From Toxotes chatareus (taxonomy: Eukaryota > Chordata > Actinopteri > Toxotidae), in contig CM028905.1 in assembly GCA_016801885.1 (NCBI GenBank), positions 15,696,256-15,760,255 of the forward strand: DNA of 64,000 nt. Direction: 5' to 3'. The notes below the pieces were generated by a model. The model saw only the letters and a list, made by a program, of their open reading frames with translations, had not been told where the DNA came from and ran no database searches. Shown here one piece after another: positions 21,920-32,937 of the stretch. Every line of letters begins with the position of its first letter. Within the stretch, counting starts at the first letter, position 1. The translations under genes and the position numbers were made by a program.

Positions 21920-22455
21920 ACATCTGTCATAACTAGCCCCTAAGGGGGCTTTTTCTGAACCCTGTTTTGACTCATTTAGTTTCTTAAGTTCTGTTAATAC
22001 TTCCTGTTTTATTTTGAAATCATAGCCCTTGTGTATCTTGTCTTGGTGTACTTCCTGTCTTTGTCTCGTTTCCCTCCTTTGTGATTGTCTGCCCCGCCCT
22101 AATTGGTTTCACCTGTTGCCCATTGCCTTGTGTATTTAAGTCTCGTCGTTCCCCTGTGTTCTGGTCAGTTTGTCTGTGTCCATGCCTGAGTCTGTGTGGA
22201 TACCCAAGTCTGTAGCTTCCCCGTGTTCGTTCCCATACCCGTGCCTTGCATTTTTTTCCCCACCTCATGGACTTACCTTGGTTTCCTGTTTTCGTGTAAG
22301 AACTTTTGTATTTTCGTTTTGTTTTGTTCCTGAGTGTTTTTTCTCCAATGTGGATGATTTTTGGTTTATTAAAAGACATTTAGTTCTCTCATTCTGCCTG
22401 TCTTGGGGTTTTTTTGCGTTTGGGTCCAAGTCCTTGCTCTAGTCATGACAACATC
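21920..22455 (+). mobile_element. Solo LTR of a retrotransposon, 5-bp target duplication
   Basis: The element at 21925-22450 (526 bp) starts TGTCATAACTAG and ends CTAGTCATGACA. The ends are inverted matches at 11 of 12 bases and keep the TG...CA termini of LTRs. ACATC lies on both sides (21920-21924, 22451-22455), an exact 5-bp target duplication. Inside are GCCCCGCCC (22091, GC box), an inverted CCAAT (ATTGG, 22102), TGTGTATTTAAG (about 22129-22140, TATA-like) and TTTATTAAAAG (about 22365, poly(A)-signal-like), the order expected for an LTR promoter and terminator. No internal gag-pol remains, so a recombined solo LTR is the simplest reading. Related pieces lie at 34223-34625 and 49690-49870. 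A Gypsy-like origin is likely but unproved. Confidence 0.85.
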
Positions 22456-22500
22456 TATGCTGATCTATGTGGTTTCCTTTTGATAACTAATGTAATATTT

Positions 22501-22700
22501 TTTTCACTTCCATTCACTGAGCCTCTCCCCCCTGGAGAGGCCCGCCTCCCACTTTGAAAACCTGTGAGCTATGACAGGTTATATAAAGAGACAAAGGAAG
22601 AAGAAAAGCAGAGCCTGACATACAGTTAACTCACCCATTAGTGAAAATCGGAACACACAAGGTGGGAACAACAACACAACAAGCAGGTATCAGGATGTGT
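22501..22700 (+). promoter_or_regulatory. Possible TATA-box promoter with first-exon donor
   Basis: TTATATAAAG at 22579-22588 is a near-consensus TATA box, with a GC-rich upstream part that includes CCTCTCCCCCCTGGAGAGG. A start near 22610 would give a short leader ending in CAG|GTATCA at about 22685. No ATG-led coding frame of note follows. It could be the start of a noncoding transcript or chance. Confidence 0.25.
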
Positions 22701-23212
22701 GGAACTAATAGGCCTCAGATGGATCAATCAAAGGATACACAGGCTGCACAGTATGTGTGAATAAAGGTGATGAGAATTATTTTATTTTTTTTAAATAATG
22801 AAGCAGCTTTTCTGAAGCTTCCAATTAAGCACATGACTTTTATAGATTTTTACCAGGTTTGACAAAAAAGAACATTTCACAGGCAGAATGCACTGATATT
22901 GTCTTTCCCAGTCCTCAGAGCTATAGTCCTCCCTGAAGCCAAAATAGCCCTGAAAGTGTTACTGTTTGCTGATAACACATTTTAAAGGTGTAACTAATTA
23001 TTGAAGTCCAGTATTACACAATACAAAAATGGACAAGCTGAAAAATGGATTGTAAAATCAACTGCTGGAGTTTTTTTTTTTTTTGAATGACGTTTGCTTT
23101 GACAGCAAGCAGTGGCTGTGTGTGACATCCTGATCCACTGCTGTCTGCTTTATTCACAAACTTTTCTGCTCAGTCATCAAATAGTGTAATATTATATGTT
23201 TGCCATCTTAGT

Positions 23213-23473
23213 GTTAGTGTGTTAGCATGCTAGCATTGCTAATTAACACACTTGAGGCTGATGGGAATGTCGCTATTGGTACATTTGAAGGTATTTGGTC
23301 AAAAAACAATTTACTGGGCAAATCAAAATTCATCCTGTGGGGCGAGTGAATGTCTCTAATCACATTTCATGAAAACCCATCTTCACTTCTTCCTGAGGAG
23401 GGACGCTAAGTTAGTGTGCACTAAGTTTAATGGCAATCCATCCAATAGTTGTTGAGAGATTTCATCTAAAACT
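23213..23473 (+). mobile_element. Teleost interspersed repeat (GTTAGCATGCTAG family), plus copy
   Basis: GTTAGCATGCTAGCATTGCT, GAGGCTGATGGGAATGTC, GGTATTTGGTC and GGCAATCCATCCAATAGTTG with TTGAGAGATTTCA occur in the order of this common fish repeat. It is in opposite orientation to the copy at 21345-21500. Confidence 0.75.
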
Positions 23474-23579
23474 AAGCGTATCTGTCACATCTCTGCTGCG
23501 ACCCAGCCCCCCTCAGGCTTGGATCTCTAAAAAACACGTTGTGGGATTGCTCTCACCACAATCACATTATACAGGGCTC

Positions 23580-23604
23580 AAAAAAAAAAAAAAAAAAAAA
23601 AAAA
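23580..23604 (+). repeat. Poly-A run (25 bases)
   Basis: Uninterrupted A homopolymer; no retrotransposon body could be identified directly upstream. Confidence 0.95.
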
Positions 23605-25430
23605 CGTGAAGAAGAACGTTCAGATTTTCAGAAATAGCATGCAGGATGGAAAAAAAACAACAACTTTAAAACGATAGGCTGTAACTTACTGCTGATCCCT
23701 CTCAGTGTGAAATGTGAGAATGAGAGTGGATGGCCTCATCTTCACCAGGTTGCTTTTATATTCATATTCACATATATTTCCTTTTTCCCTTTAATTAATC
23801 ATTTGATGTGCTAATTCTCTTGCTGTATGTGTTCAAATTCAGATCTGATGAACTGTGCATTGGTGTGTTACTGCTTATGAAAGTGGCTCTGTCAGTGGCA
23901 GGAGAATAAATGCAACTAAGGGATTAAAGACAACCAACACAAATGGGGTTTACTGCACAGAGGAATACTTAAAGTACACACACACAAAAAAAGTTTTCAT
24001 CTCTATTCAGTGATGGCATAAGAACAGACAGTCTGAAGCTGTTGCATTCTTCTCTCCATGACACAAATGAATTGCAGTAGAGATGATTCATCACACTTTG
24101 ATTCTGCAGAGAACCAGCAACTGTCAAACATAGTAGTCTCAAAGTATTCACAAGTAAATACATCAGCCAGCACACGTGATTAACCATGGACAAAAATTCT
24201 AGTAATGTTTCATTTAATTTAATTTAAGACAATAGAATTTTACAGCTCCAAAAAAATTCTAACTGCATTACATTCTAATTCATTAGAGGAACAGCTGATC
24301 ATATTTTTGCACCACTTAACTGTCAGCATGTTACATGACTTCGACGACCGATGGCTCTGTTACAGGATGTGCTATAATTTGTGTGACCATGTGGGGAATT
24401 GTTTCTCGGCTTTTTGGAGGAGTGTTATTATTCTCTTCAGTGCACAGGCGACACCGTGCACCACTCAGGAAGCTGCTCCCCAGAAAATCAAAGCCTCTTC
24501 TTTAAACTAGAAGCTTTAAGGATTGTCAGCAACATACCTTTCTCCTCTGACTCATCATCATCTTCATCCTAGGGGGACTCAGCTCTGTTTCTCTTTCTCC
24601 TTCTCCCCTGATGAGCATTTTAGGTGTGATCAAACTTACAGATTACTTGCATTACAGTCATGAATGTTCTGTTAAGGGGCTGGTGCTCTGTTATCCATGT
24701 CCCCTCATGACAGGACAGCACGAGTTAATATAAACAGACCATGGCTCAGCAGTGCAGCAAGCTCTGGGTGTGTGAATGTTGGTCTGAGGTCAGCAGATCA
24801 GAGACCTCTGCTGACACTGATCTGACATGGAGCATTAAGTGTGTCTGTTATTAACAGACTACAACTGGAACAAAATGCAGCTGCTTTATAATCAAAACAA
24901 GTAAAACAACACATCACACTCATTTCTGTGTCTTCCTCCTGACTCCCTGTCTCTTTAGAACTGATTTGAAAATCTTACCACTGTTTTTTTCTTTCTTTCT
25001 GGAACAACAAGCAACATTTCACTCTTATTCGTTCAAATTTAAAGTTACAGCACAGCCAGCAGTGAACTCCTGACTAGCATTTCTCCGGTGTATATAGCTG
25101 ACAGTGGTCACTGCCTGTCAAAGACAGGTAGCACGGGGCAAGAGCAAGAGCAGCCTTCATCACCTCCTCCACCATGTTTTGCTTCTTTCCTCCACACTGT
25201 CACTTTCTCTGCCGCCTGCCGTCTCTGTGCAGCCTGTTCTCCTCTTCTCGGTGTGACTTTCACTTTCTTCTGTCTCTCTCTGCATGCAGCCTTGCTTTCA
25301 GCTCTGAGTACCTTCATCTGCCTCTGTCTTTGCTTCTGCTTTTTACTGATGCTGGGCTGATGTCAGTCCAGTGGCTGTCCTTGAGCACAGAGAGCTGCTT
25401 GGTGGGGGATAAAGGACCGAGCTATTTGGA
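23605..25430. other. Unassigned noncoding sequence
   Basis: No gene supported. Open frames at 25088-25581 are pyrimidine-rich or cross the CA array. Confidence 0.4.
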
Positions 25431-25444
25431 CACACATACACACG

Positions 25445-25492
<48 letters not shown>
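25431..25492 (+). repeat. (CA)n microsatellite with CG interruptions
   Basis: About 31 units, with TA and CG variants confined to the left end (25437-25449). Confidence 0.97.
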
Positions 25493-25495
<3 letters not shown>

Positions 25496-25577
25496 TGGCC
25501 AGAATAAAATACAGCCAAGCATCAGTGCGGCTGGGAAGGTTACTTTCAAAATCAGTGTTTGGCTGTTTGTCTCATGC

Positions 25578-25765
25578 TTAAAGGGGCAGTTCAACATTTA
25601 GGGAAATGTGCTTATTCGCTTTCTGTCCGAGAGTGAAATAAAAACATCAATACCTCCACCAGGAGTCAGGATGTGGTTTGCCTAGATTGGTATATAACAG
25701 CATGGTGTTAGCAGACTGGAAGCTGGAACAAACAGCTAGCTTGGCTCTATTGTAAGATTAAAAAT
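25578..25765 (+). mobile_element. Teleost repeat (GTTCAACATTTTGGGAAAT family), copy 1
   Basis: Starts TTAAAGGGGCAGTTCAACAT and continues GGGAAATGTGCTTATTCGCT, then the internal AGACTGGAAGCTGGAA and AACAGCTAGCTTGGCTCT blocks. This is one of the commonest short repeats in percomorph genomic sequence. Its two halves reappear separately at 46500-46580 (right half) and 62466-62545 (left half). It encodes nothing. Confidence 0.75.
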
Positions 25766-25964
25766 ACATGTATGAACACTTTTAAAGACAGTGACACCCA
25801 TTATGATTATGACTGAATAAAACATGCCTGTACACTGATTTCAAGCTGCATTTATTCATTTATTTATTGACTCTGTGTTCTGAGAGCTGGCTTTTTATAC
25901 CTGAACTGAGCTGATGAGCATCCACTCCTTTGTTCCAGGAACACAGCAGGAGTGGATCTGATCA

Positions 25965-26178
25965 ACACTGACAGCACTCCATACACTGGACCGCACTAAG
26001 CTGCACTTTATTACTTTACTTACTTTACTTACTTGTCTTTATATTTTCACAAGTGTTCTTTTTTAAGTATTTATGTTATTATTCACATGTGCCTTTAAGC
26101 CGAGATTCTCTGAAAAATTTCGTTATGCTTGCATAATGACAGTAAAGACTCTTGAATCTTGAATCTTGAATTAGAAAA
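25965..26178 (+). mobile_element. L2-like retrotransposon 3' UTR and (TTGAATC)n tail
   Basis: GCTGCACTTTATTACTTTAC, then TTTCGTTATGCTTGCATAAT and GACAGTAAAGACTCTTGAAT, ending in a TTGAATC short repeat, match the 3' untranslated end common to fish L2-like LINEs, usually ...TGCATAATGACAATAAAGATTCTTGAATC. No RT coding lies directly upstream, so this is a severely 5'-truncated insertion. Confidence 0.8.
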
Positions 26179-26623
26179 CGTTTCATATCTAGAAGAAGAT
26201 GAATTTAATAAACTGTATGTAAGAGCGTCTGACATAGAATATGAAGAGCATCATAGGTTTTGACGATAATCATAGTGCAGCATTTTAAGGAATTATTCAG
26301 AATGACATGCAGGACTACTTAACTGTCAAGATGATTTCCAATACTGTTAATCGACAGGTTTTAATCAGCTAATTTGATTGGGAATGTTACAATGTTCCTA
26401 CACTCTAGTAACTACAGATTCAGTGATCTTATTATTAGTTATTATTATTGACCTATTATTGCATTAAATTTTGCATTTCATTACTTGGCAATTTCACATC
26501 ACATAGGCAGGAGAGTTGAACTGCTTTTCATGAAAACATTTGCTGCGTAATATTAAGTGGATTACTGACAGCTAATTCACATGAATTCAGACATGTGCTT
26601 AACCAAGGAGAAAATACTACTAC

Positions 26624-26642
26624 GTGTGTGTGTGTGTGTGTG
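26624..26642 (+). repeat. (GT)n microsatellite, short
   Basis: About 9-10 units. Confidence 0.9.
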
Positions 26643-27780
26643 CTAAAGACAGAGACTTGTAGATCACTATGTGTTTAATTAGTGATGACTTTCCTTTGTG
26701 AAATATATTTCAGTTTGTTGAATAAAACATTAGTCTGTGTGCCACTGACACCTTAACTTGTCTGCTCCTTCTTCCTTCCTTGACATTTACAGCTAAGATG
26801 CCCCCAAAAGGTCGTACAGAGAGTTCACGTCTTGCCATTAATTTAATGATTACCACAAAACATCAGCCTCTTCAGGTTGGAGAAAGGTGGTTCCATGTCC
26901 ATCTAAATGTCCACTGTCAGATACATGGGTTCACTATTTATTGTTGGGGCCTGGAAATGGCCAGTTCACATAAATGAAGAACAGTAAGGGACTGTGCCTG
27001 ACCTCTCAGAGCTAATGAGGCACTACAGGAAAAGAGACAGTGTTTGTTGGCATTGGAGGAGCCGGTAGCTGGCACAGTTGAATGCAGCAAAATACTCTAC
27101 TAATACCGATTTCCACTGTGGCTCCTGGCAGATACTTTTAGCAGAGGAGAAAAATACACCCAGCTCACTTCACTCCACCTGCAGGCAATGCTGCCTCAAC
27201 ATCTTTCCATTTGGCACGGAGTCAGGACCAGAGCACCTCCACAGATGCCTGTCTCAGCTGCTTAGCTGCACTTGGGTCGTGTAATAATCATGAAGATGAT
27301 TATTCTGTGCATGTGGAGGGCGAGGGCACAGCATGAATAACCCCTCACAGCAGCAGCAGCGTTTCAGCGCTGCTCCAGAAAGCTGGTCGGACGCTAAGTG
27401 AAAAGTGGACACTTGCCAATGCAGACCACAGGCCAACACCAGATTATCAGCAGGGACACATGAGCAGCCCTCACACACAAGGCCAGTCCATACTGAAAAA
27501 AAACAACAACCCTGGTATCAACAGTGCAGTGGAAACTGAGCAAGGATATGAACAAGTGCAGAGGCAGTCACCAGCACTGCTGTGGATTTATAGGAGGTTC
27601 ATTTTATTGCTAATTGGACTTTTCCATAGAAATCCACAACAAATGAACAGTGGTCCTGTTACAGTCTGAGGTACTTGGCAGCTTCTATCATAGATGTCTG
27701 AGTGTTTGTCTGAGTTTGTGGATGGTCTCTGTACAAACCTGAAAACAGCCTTATTTTCATGAAGACATATAAGATAAGAC
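26643..27780. other. Unassigned noncoding sequence
   Basis: An acceptor-like TTCTTCCTTCCTTGACATTTAC followed by AG occurs before the ATG at 26798, but no donor-bounded frame follows that I can support. No gene called. Confidence 0.4.
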
Positions 27781-27789
27781 AAACCTTAT

Positions 27790-27840
27790 GATAAACAAAC
27801 TGACACCTGTAACCATGGTGAGTGTACACACCAAAGATGG
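27790..27840. repeat. Dispersed repeat, copy 1 (TGACACCTGTAACCATGG)
   Basis: TGACACCTGTAACCATGGTG, then AGTGTACACACCAAAGA, recurs at 30705-30745 with few changes. The family is unknown to me. Confidence 0.7.
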
Positions 27841-27924
27841 CAACAGCTGTACCTGCTGTACAAATTCAAAATACTTGAAAACTAGACTCAAATACTTTGC
27901 AACCAGGAAAGACACAAACTAAAA

Positions 27925-28200
27925 GGAAAGCAGAAACTTTATTCAATACAGACCCAGTTGATTAAAGAGCGATAGAGCCCTGTGAACAGCACCCAATCTG
28001 AGATCTCCTGAGGGAGCCTTAGACGTGGCTTTGACGTTAGTGGGGGTTGGTGATGGTAGAGAGTGGACACAACGTGGGTAAGGTGGTTTAAATGTTGGGC
28101 TGGGCTTTAAAAGCAAAACCATGAGGCTGAATGAGGCTGAAACGGCAGAGTCGGTGATAATTCTCTGTGGGTTTGTCATTGACACCTTTCACATTAGGCA
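27925..28200 (-). other. Minus-strand 3'-end-like sequence with AATAAA signal
   Basis: On the minus strand a CTCTGCCG site (near 28140) precedes about 200 bases, ending in TATTGAATAAAGTTTCTGC at about 27945, a good poly(A) signal. The frame across it ends in a TGA that overlaps the AATAAA, so it is unlikely to be the real coding end. The region just upstream (TAATGTGAAAGGTGTC, then AATTATCACCGACTCTGC) resembles the sequence before the exon-like frame at 32210-32402. They may be two copies of one repeat, or parts of one minus-strand transcription unit. Confidence 0.35.
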
Positions 28201-28774
28201 TTCAGTTAATCCATAGATGATGACAAATATCAATTAAGTCAAGTTTAAATTCTGTGTTGGGCTGGACAGGAATTACCACTCCCAATTTAAAAAAAAAAAA
28301 TTTTTAATTTAAGATTCCACATTTCGGTGGCCATAATACAATCCATATAGTCAGTATGATGTCATTGTATCATCACCTGACCTCTGACCTCTCTAAATGT
28401 AGTTGGTAATTTACAGTGATTTTTTTACTTCACAGATGACCTGCTCCACTGTCCTTCAGTGAGACCTGCACACCAATAAACCACAACATTAAATTTTTTT
28501 TTACAGTTTACAGTTTGAGATTTTCTGTTCAGAAGTAGCAGGAGTGAGAGTCAGTGAAACATGGAAAGCAGCTGCTTTAGTGAATTTGACTGAAGGGACT
28601 CTGAAAGCTGCCGCTCCAGTCCTGATGACAGCTGCCGTGATGAGAGTGTCAGTCGTAATGATGACTAATCATTTCCACACAGAGTGAAGAATACTCATAT
28701 ACTCCTCCCCCCCCCGTGTCAACAGAGCGTCGGGAGATGGATGGACGGACGAGTGAAAGAGTGTCAGTGAGGAG

Positions 28775-28803
28775 AGAGAAGGAAGGAAGGAGGGAGGGAG
28801 GGA
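28775..28803 (+). repeat. (GGGA)n / GAAG short tandem tract
   Basis: GAAGGAAGGAGGGAGGGAGG-type tetranucleotide run. Confidence 0.9.
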
Positions 28804-30700
28804 GGCTGCCAATGAGTCATGACAACAAAGAAGACAAGAGTGATTTGGGACACTCAGCTGAGGAGCAGGAGAGTGCAACACAATGAGATACTGAGAAGAT
28901 TCATGATCCTCGTAGAGCATCTGAGAGACCGAGGCATGTGCATGTTCATCCACACACACATTCTCCTGGAGCTTAGAGGTTTGACAGTGTTATTTTATAC
29001 AGTGTGCAGCCCCTCAGCATTCCCCCTGTTTTCCCTCTACTGTATGTACACTGCCACTAGCAAATAAAACTGAACTCCACTATACTTCACTAATAGAAAC
29101 AAAGAAAGGAGGAGAATTTGCTCCTTCATGTTTAAAAGCCCCTGCACATCTGTGGATCAGCGCCACAGCTGAGTTCAGTTATCCTGTCTGGTTAGACCTG
29201 AGGCTGAGGACAGTGTGGGTGTGTGTGCAGATTGTACTTGATTGACATCTCCATCACTCTCCTGTTGCTTTGAAACCTGTCAGCAAGGGCCAAATGACAC
29301 CTTTCTGGTGACCTGACATAATTCTCAGCAAAGGTCCTCGTGCCTTCACCCTGAGCAGAGGTCTGATCACCCAGGGCGAGTGAAAACATTTAGTGTGGGT
29401 GTGCAGGCCACTGTCAGTACATTTGTTATCATCAGGCTGATTAAGTTATATGCCTATGTCAGTTAAATGGCATGGGTACGTCAGAACACATCCCTCCAGC
29501 TGGAGCAGATCATGTAAGTTATGTGCACAACATCATAGGACATGCATGTTTTCACTAACATGTCAGGTTACAGTGCAGAGCTCAGAGGGTTGATTCGATT
29601 TCCTTCTCCCACCGTGAACTCCAGTCGATCCCTACAGTCAAGAGAAGACAATGCATTTACACTACACTGCATTCACCTTAATGCAGCATCAGTGGAGAGA
29701 CACACACTTGTTGGCAGTTCAGTTAATCTGCTAATCACATGAACAACTAGCTAATTGTTATGTTTGTACTCGGAGTCCAGTTTCTACCCGGCTCTCCAGC
29801 GGTTTGTGATGTCGACCCCCCCCTCCAGCTCTACCTTCACATACACCCTTCCTCTGCCCTTCTACCTTCAGAGCACTTCTGCCTTTCAACCTCAAAAACC
29901 TCATTGTTTTTCCATTCAAAAAAAAATACTTTCATGTGTGTGACCATCTATTTGCTCAGGCATGGGTGAAACGGCAGATCTGTCAGCACGGTTCAAATGC
30001 CATCCTTTGCTCTCTACACTCCATCCATGCCCTTTCGCTACCAACCATGGCCTCTGTGTTTCTGAAACCAACAAAAAAGGAAATATGACATTTGTGTGTG
30101 TGTATGTTCTGAGATAGATTGGTTCCCTGTCCTGAACGTGGGGGGGGGGGGACCAGACAGCAACTTCTGTTGCTTCATTTGAACTTTGGAAACCCACGAT
30201 TGCTCAGACGCTGCTCATTGGTTTTTCATTCAACTTTATTTTTATAACATCATTATTACAACAGTCACATTTAAAACACTCAAAATCAATAAATAAGAAC
30301 TGAGGATTTTGATTAGAAGTGCTTCATGACTTTTATTTTGACGAGGTAGCTCGTGGTGAGGCAGCTTGTGGCTGCGCTGCACAGTTTGGCTCATTCAATG
30401 TGAGCTCAAAGTGTTTCATGCAAGTGAATTTAATATAATTACAGGTGATTAACTGCTTTTAACAACTATTAGCAGCTCGATGTCAGAAATTTCACATTGT
30501 GGTTATGACTTTCTGTATGATGCTGATGTGTATTTGAATCTGTTGTCTGAAGAATGAGATCTGATCACAGGCCTTTGCTTTTAGACCTGGTGTTAATACA
30601 ATTATGACTGCGATGTGATCTTAATACCCAAATTTGATAGGCATAGCTGGGAGACCAGAATGGTGTAATTGGGGCATTTTCCACTAACCACGTGATCAAT
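28804..30700. other. Unassigned noncoding sequence
   Basis: A possible retrotransposon tail (CAAATAAAACTGAACT) at 29060-29075 and a 12-G run near 30139. No gene supported. Confidence 0.4.
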
Positions 30701-30704
30701 AAAG

Positions 30705-30940
30705 ATGACACCTGTAACCATGGTTACTGTACACAACAAAGACAGAGACAGCCGTAAACCTCAGGATGCTCGGGAAGGTATAAAAAATAAAAATGCATGC
30801 CAACATGAGACAAAAATATCACCAATGAAAACTAAAATACCTTTATGTTGACTAAAACCAAAAAATACTAAATTACACTTAAAAATACTAAATTACAAAA
30901 GATCAAAACTAAAAATAAGTTACTAAAATTAACACTGACC
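30705..30940. repeat. Dispersed repeat, copy 2, running into ACTAAAAT-rich end
   Basis: TGACACCTGTAACCATGGTT at the left matches 27790. The right part (about 30825-30940) is built of ACTAAAAT/AATACTAAATTAC variants and ends CTAAAATTAACACTGACC. The reverse of that, GGTCAGTGTTAATTTTAG, is a familiar terminus of a fish repeat. The boundaries are approximate. Confidence 0.5.
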
Positions 30941-32205
30941 TTAGGTTATGGAAAGTGAAGTGGGATACTCTAGTGGGTCTGCTACGATGTCCCAGATGAG
31001 GGTCATGTTAGAATTCCTCTAACCCTGTGGCTAAATCCCCTGCAAATGGTTCCAAACAGAGAACCATGCCTGGTCTCTGCTCAGTAACTGAAGTGTTTTT
31101 CCCCTATCCAGATGGGCTGTCCGCAGACAGAGAGCTAGGGTCTGAGGCTGCTCTAAACAACAGCGTAAAATATAATGTGGATTTTCTGAGAATACATCTC
31201 ATTTTTTTAAATCCAGAATACAGATTAATGAAGCTGAATAAAAAAAACAAAGCCAAATAACAACAGCTGCCAGAGTTTTTGAGGATGCACCTAAACTGAA
31301 GCAGCAATGAATGAATCTATGCTGGTGGTGTGTGTGAGCGATGAGAGGCTGCGTGCGAGGGGTCAGACAGAACCTCAGATCCTCAACACTCCATCACATG
31401 TGAGCATCTGAGTCTGCAGCTGGTGAATTTTAAACTGGAATGAATCATGGTGGCTCTGATACAACTTATCTTACTCAGTGTCATCCTTCACCTCACCTGA
31501 GCTGCTGCACTCAGACTACCACACTGACAGTAATGCAAATAGATGACTATGACTTACTTTACAGAAAGGAACAGAAGCATGTAACACAACTGGGCTTTGT
31601 TTAAAAAAAAACTGTATCTTAGCTGGTGGTGGAGAGAGCAAAGTTTCTGATGGCACACGGTATGTTTGATGTTGCTCATCCAAACTTACATATCCATAGA
31701 GGAAGTAGTAGAATAGAAGTTTTAGTAGGAGATTTTTTTTCCTTTTAACTGAAATGCTTTAATTTAAAGAGATTATGTGTGGCAGATCTTTTTCTTAACC
31801 TTGAAGCTCCAAAACCCATCATCTCTGCAATGTTTATGTTACTGTTGCTTCTTTCAAATTACTCTGATGGCACACATTTGTTCACAGAAAGATGTTTATG
31901 AAAGCTGCTCACTGGGTGCATACACTGAAAAAGCTTCTGCTGGCTTTTCTTGTGTTTCACTTCTTTGGTCTCCACTGAACACGCGCCCTGGGGACGCTTC
32001 TCCAGCTGAGATGGTTGAGCGTGTCCAAAACTTTACATAACTGTATGTCTGTAAGTCTGTTGAACAAACTTTTTTTTTTTTAGCAATACAATGCATACTA
32101 TTTTATTGGATCCATGAAAAACCTCCCACTGTAAGAGGCCACTTGAATGTGATGTTTAGTGAAAGGACAAAATTCAGCACCAGACAACAGAACACCCACA
32201 CACAC
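30941..32205. other. Unassigned noncoding sequence
   Basis: No gene supported. Short homopolymers near 31604 and 32070. Confidence 0.4.
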
Positions 32206-32209
32206 TCAC

Positions 32210-32402
32210 CAGATTGGCAGCTGCTGTCCCTTCAGCCCTTCTTCTGTGGTAATGTGATGTCCTTTTAGCTCTGTTTCCACCAGCTCCTGAGAAATATATT
32301 CTTCTCTTTTGCTGTTAAACGGTGCACTTTCTTCACCAGACAGAGGAAAATGCTCTGTGAGACCAACACAGTCAGCTAAAATAGGTCTAAACCTCAGTAG
32401 AC
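32210..32402 (-). other. Exon-like open frame, minus strand
   Basis: On the minus strand, CCAACTCTGCAG (acceptor at 32403-32404) opens a 193-bp frame that ends at a consensus donor, TG|GTGAGT (32209-32204). The only stop comes from the donor itself (TGG then TGA), as expected of an internal coding exon with unequal phases (1 in, 2 out). The frame reads LLRFRPILADCVGL... and ends KGQQLPIW. I recognise no domain, and the pyrimidine tract before the acceptor is weak. The flanking sequence resembles that at 28140-28196, so this may be repeat-derived. It could also be chance. Confidence 0.28.
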
Positions 32403-32763
32403 CTGCAGAGTTGGTGACAATTGTCACTATCACAATCAACATCTTTCACATTATAAGTGATTATTTCATTTAATCATACAGAAAATACTTATTAGTGAAT
32501 CTTAAAGTGTGTATGTGTGTAATTATATGACTGTAGAATCTAGAATAATCCAGTACAGCTGCAGTGAAACCAGGATCAGATGCAGCTCAGACATGGCAGT
32601 TCATCACAAAGGCACTGTGATCTGAGACAGAGGTATATGGAGATGCTGGACCTGATGGTGGGCAGAACAACTTCAAGTTGCTGTGCTTTTACATCCGGGG
32701 GGGTGGGGGGGGGGCTGCATCGTTTATGGGCTGATGATGTTTTTACTGATGTCCTGTTTTCAG

Positions 32764-32937
32764 CAGGCCTCCTCTGCTACAAACCAGTGCCCATACAAAC
32801 CATACATCCACTACACCCCCGTCTCTCCTCTCAGCATCAAAGCACAGGCTCTTTTCAAGTGTGTGAAGAAACACTGTGATGACTCTCTCTGGCTTCAAAA
32901 CGCGATAAGGCAGCAGCAGCAGCAGAGACAACGCGAG
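32764..32937 (+). other. Exon-like open frame, plus strand (58 codons)
   Basis: A strong acceptor-like run, TTTTACTGATGTCCTGTTTT then CAG (to 32763), is followed by exactly 58 open codons ending GAG|GTGAAA (32937/32938), a phase 0-0 unit. The protein reads QASSATNQCPYKPYIHYTPV, then SPLSIKAQALFKCVKKHCDD and SLWLQNAIR, and ends in a short Gln run encoded by five CAG codons plus RQRE. Codon choice leans to C/G at third positions, and the composition looks like a folded protein with paired Cys. I do not recognise the family. The donor is only moderate and no partner exon was found within the window. It could be an internal exon of a large-intron gene or chance. Confidence 0.3.

Noticed and set aside
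22020..22379. 119-codon Lys/Arg-rich minus frame
   Set aside because: It lies wholly inside the solo LTR and is antisense to its promoter-like body.
26798..26977. Possible coding start after an acceptor-like site
   Set aside because: A pyrimidine tract alone is weak evidence; no donor and no recognisable protein.
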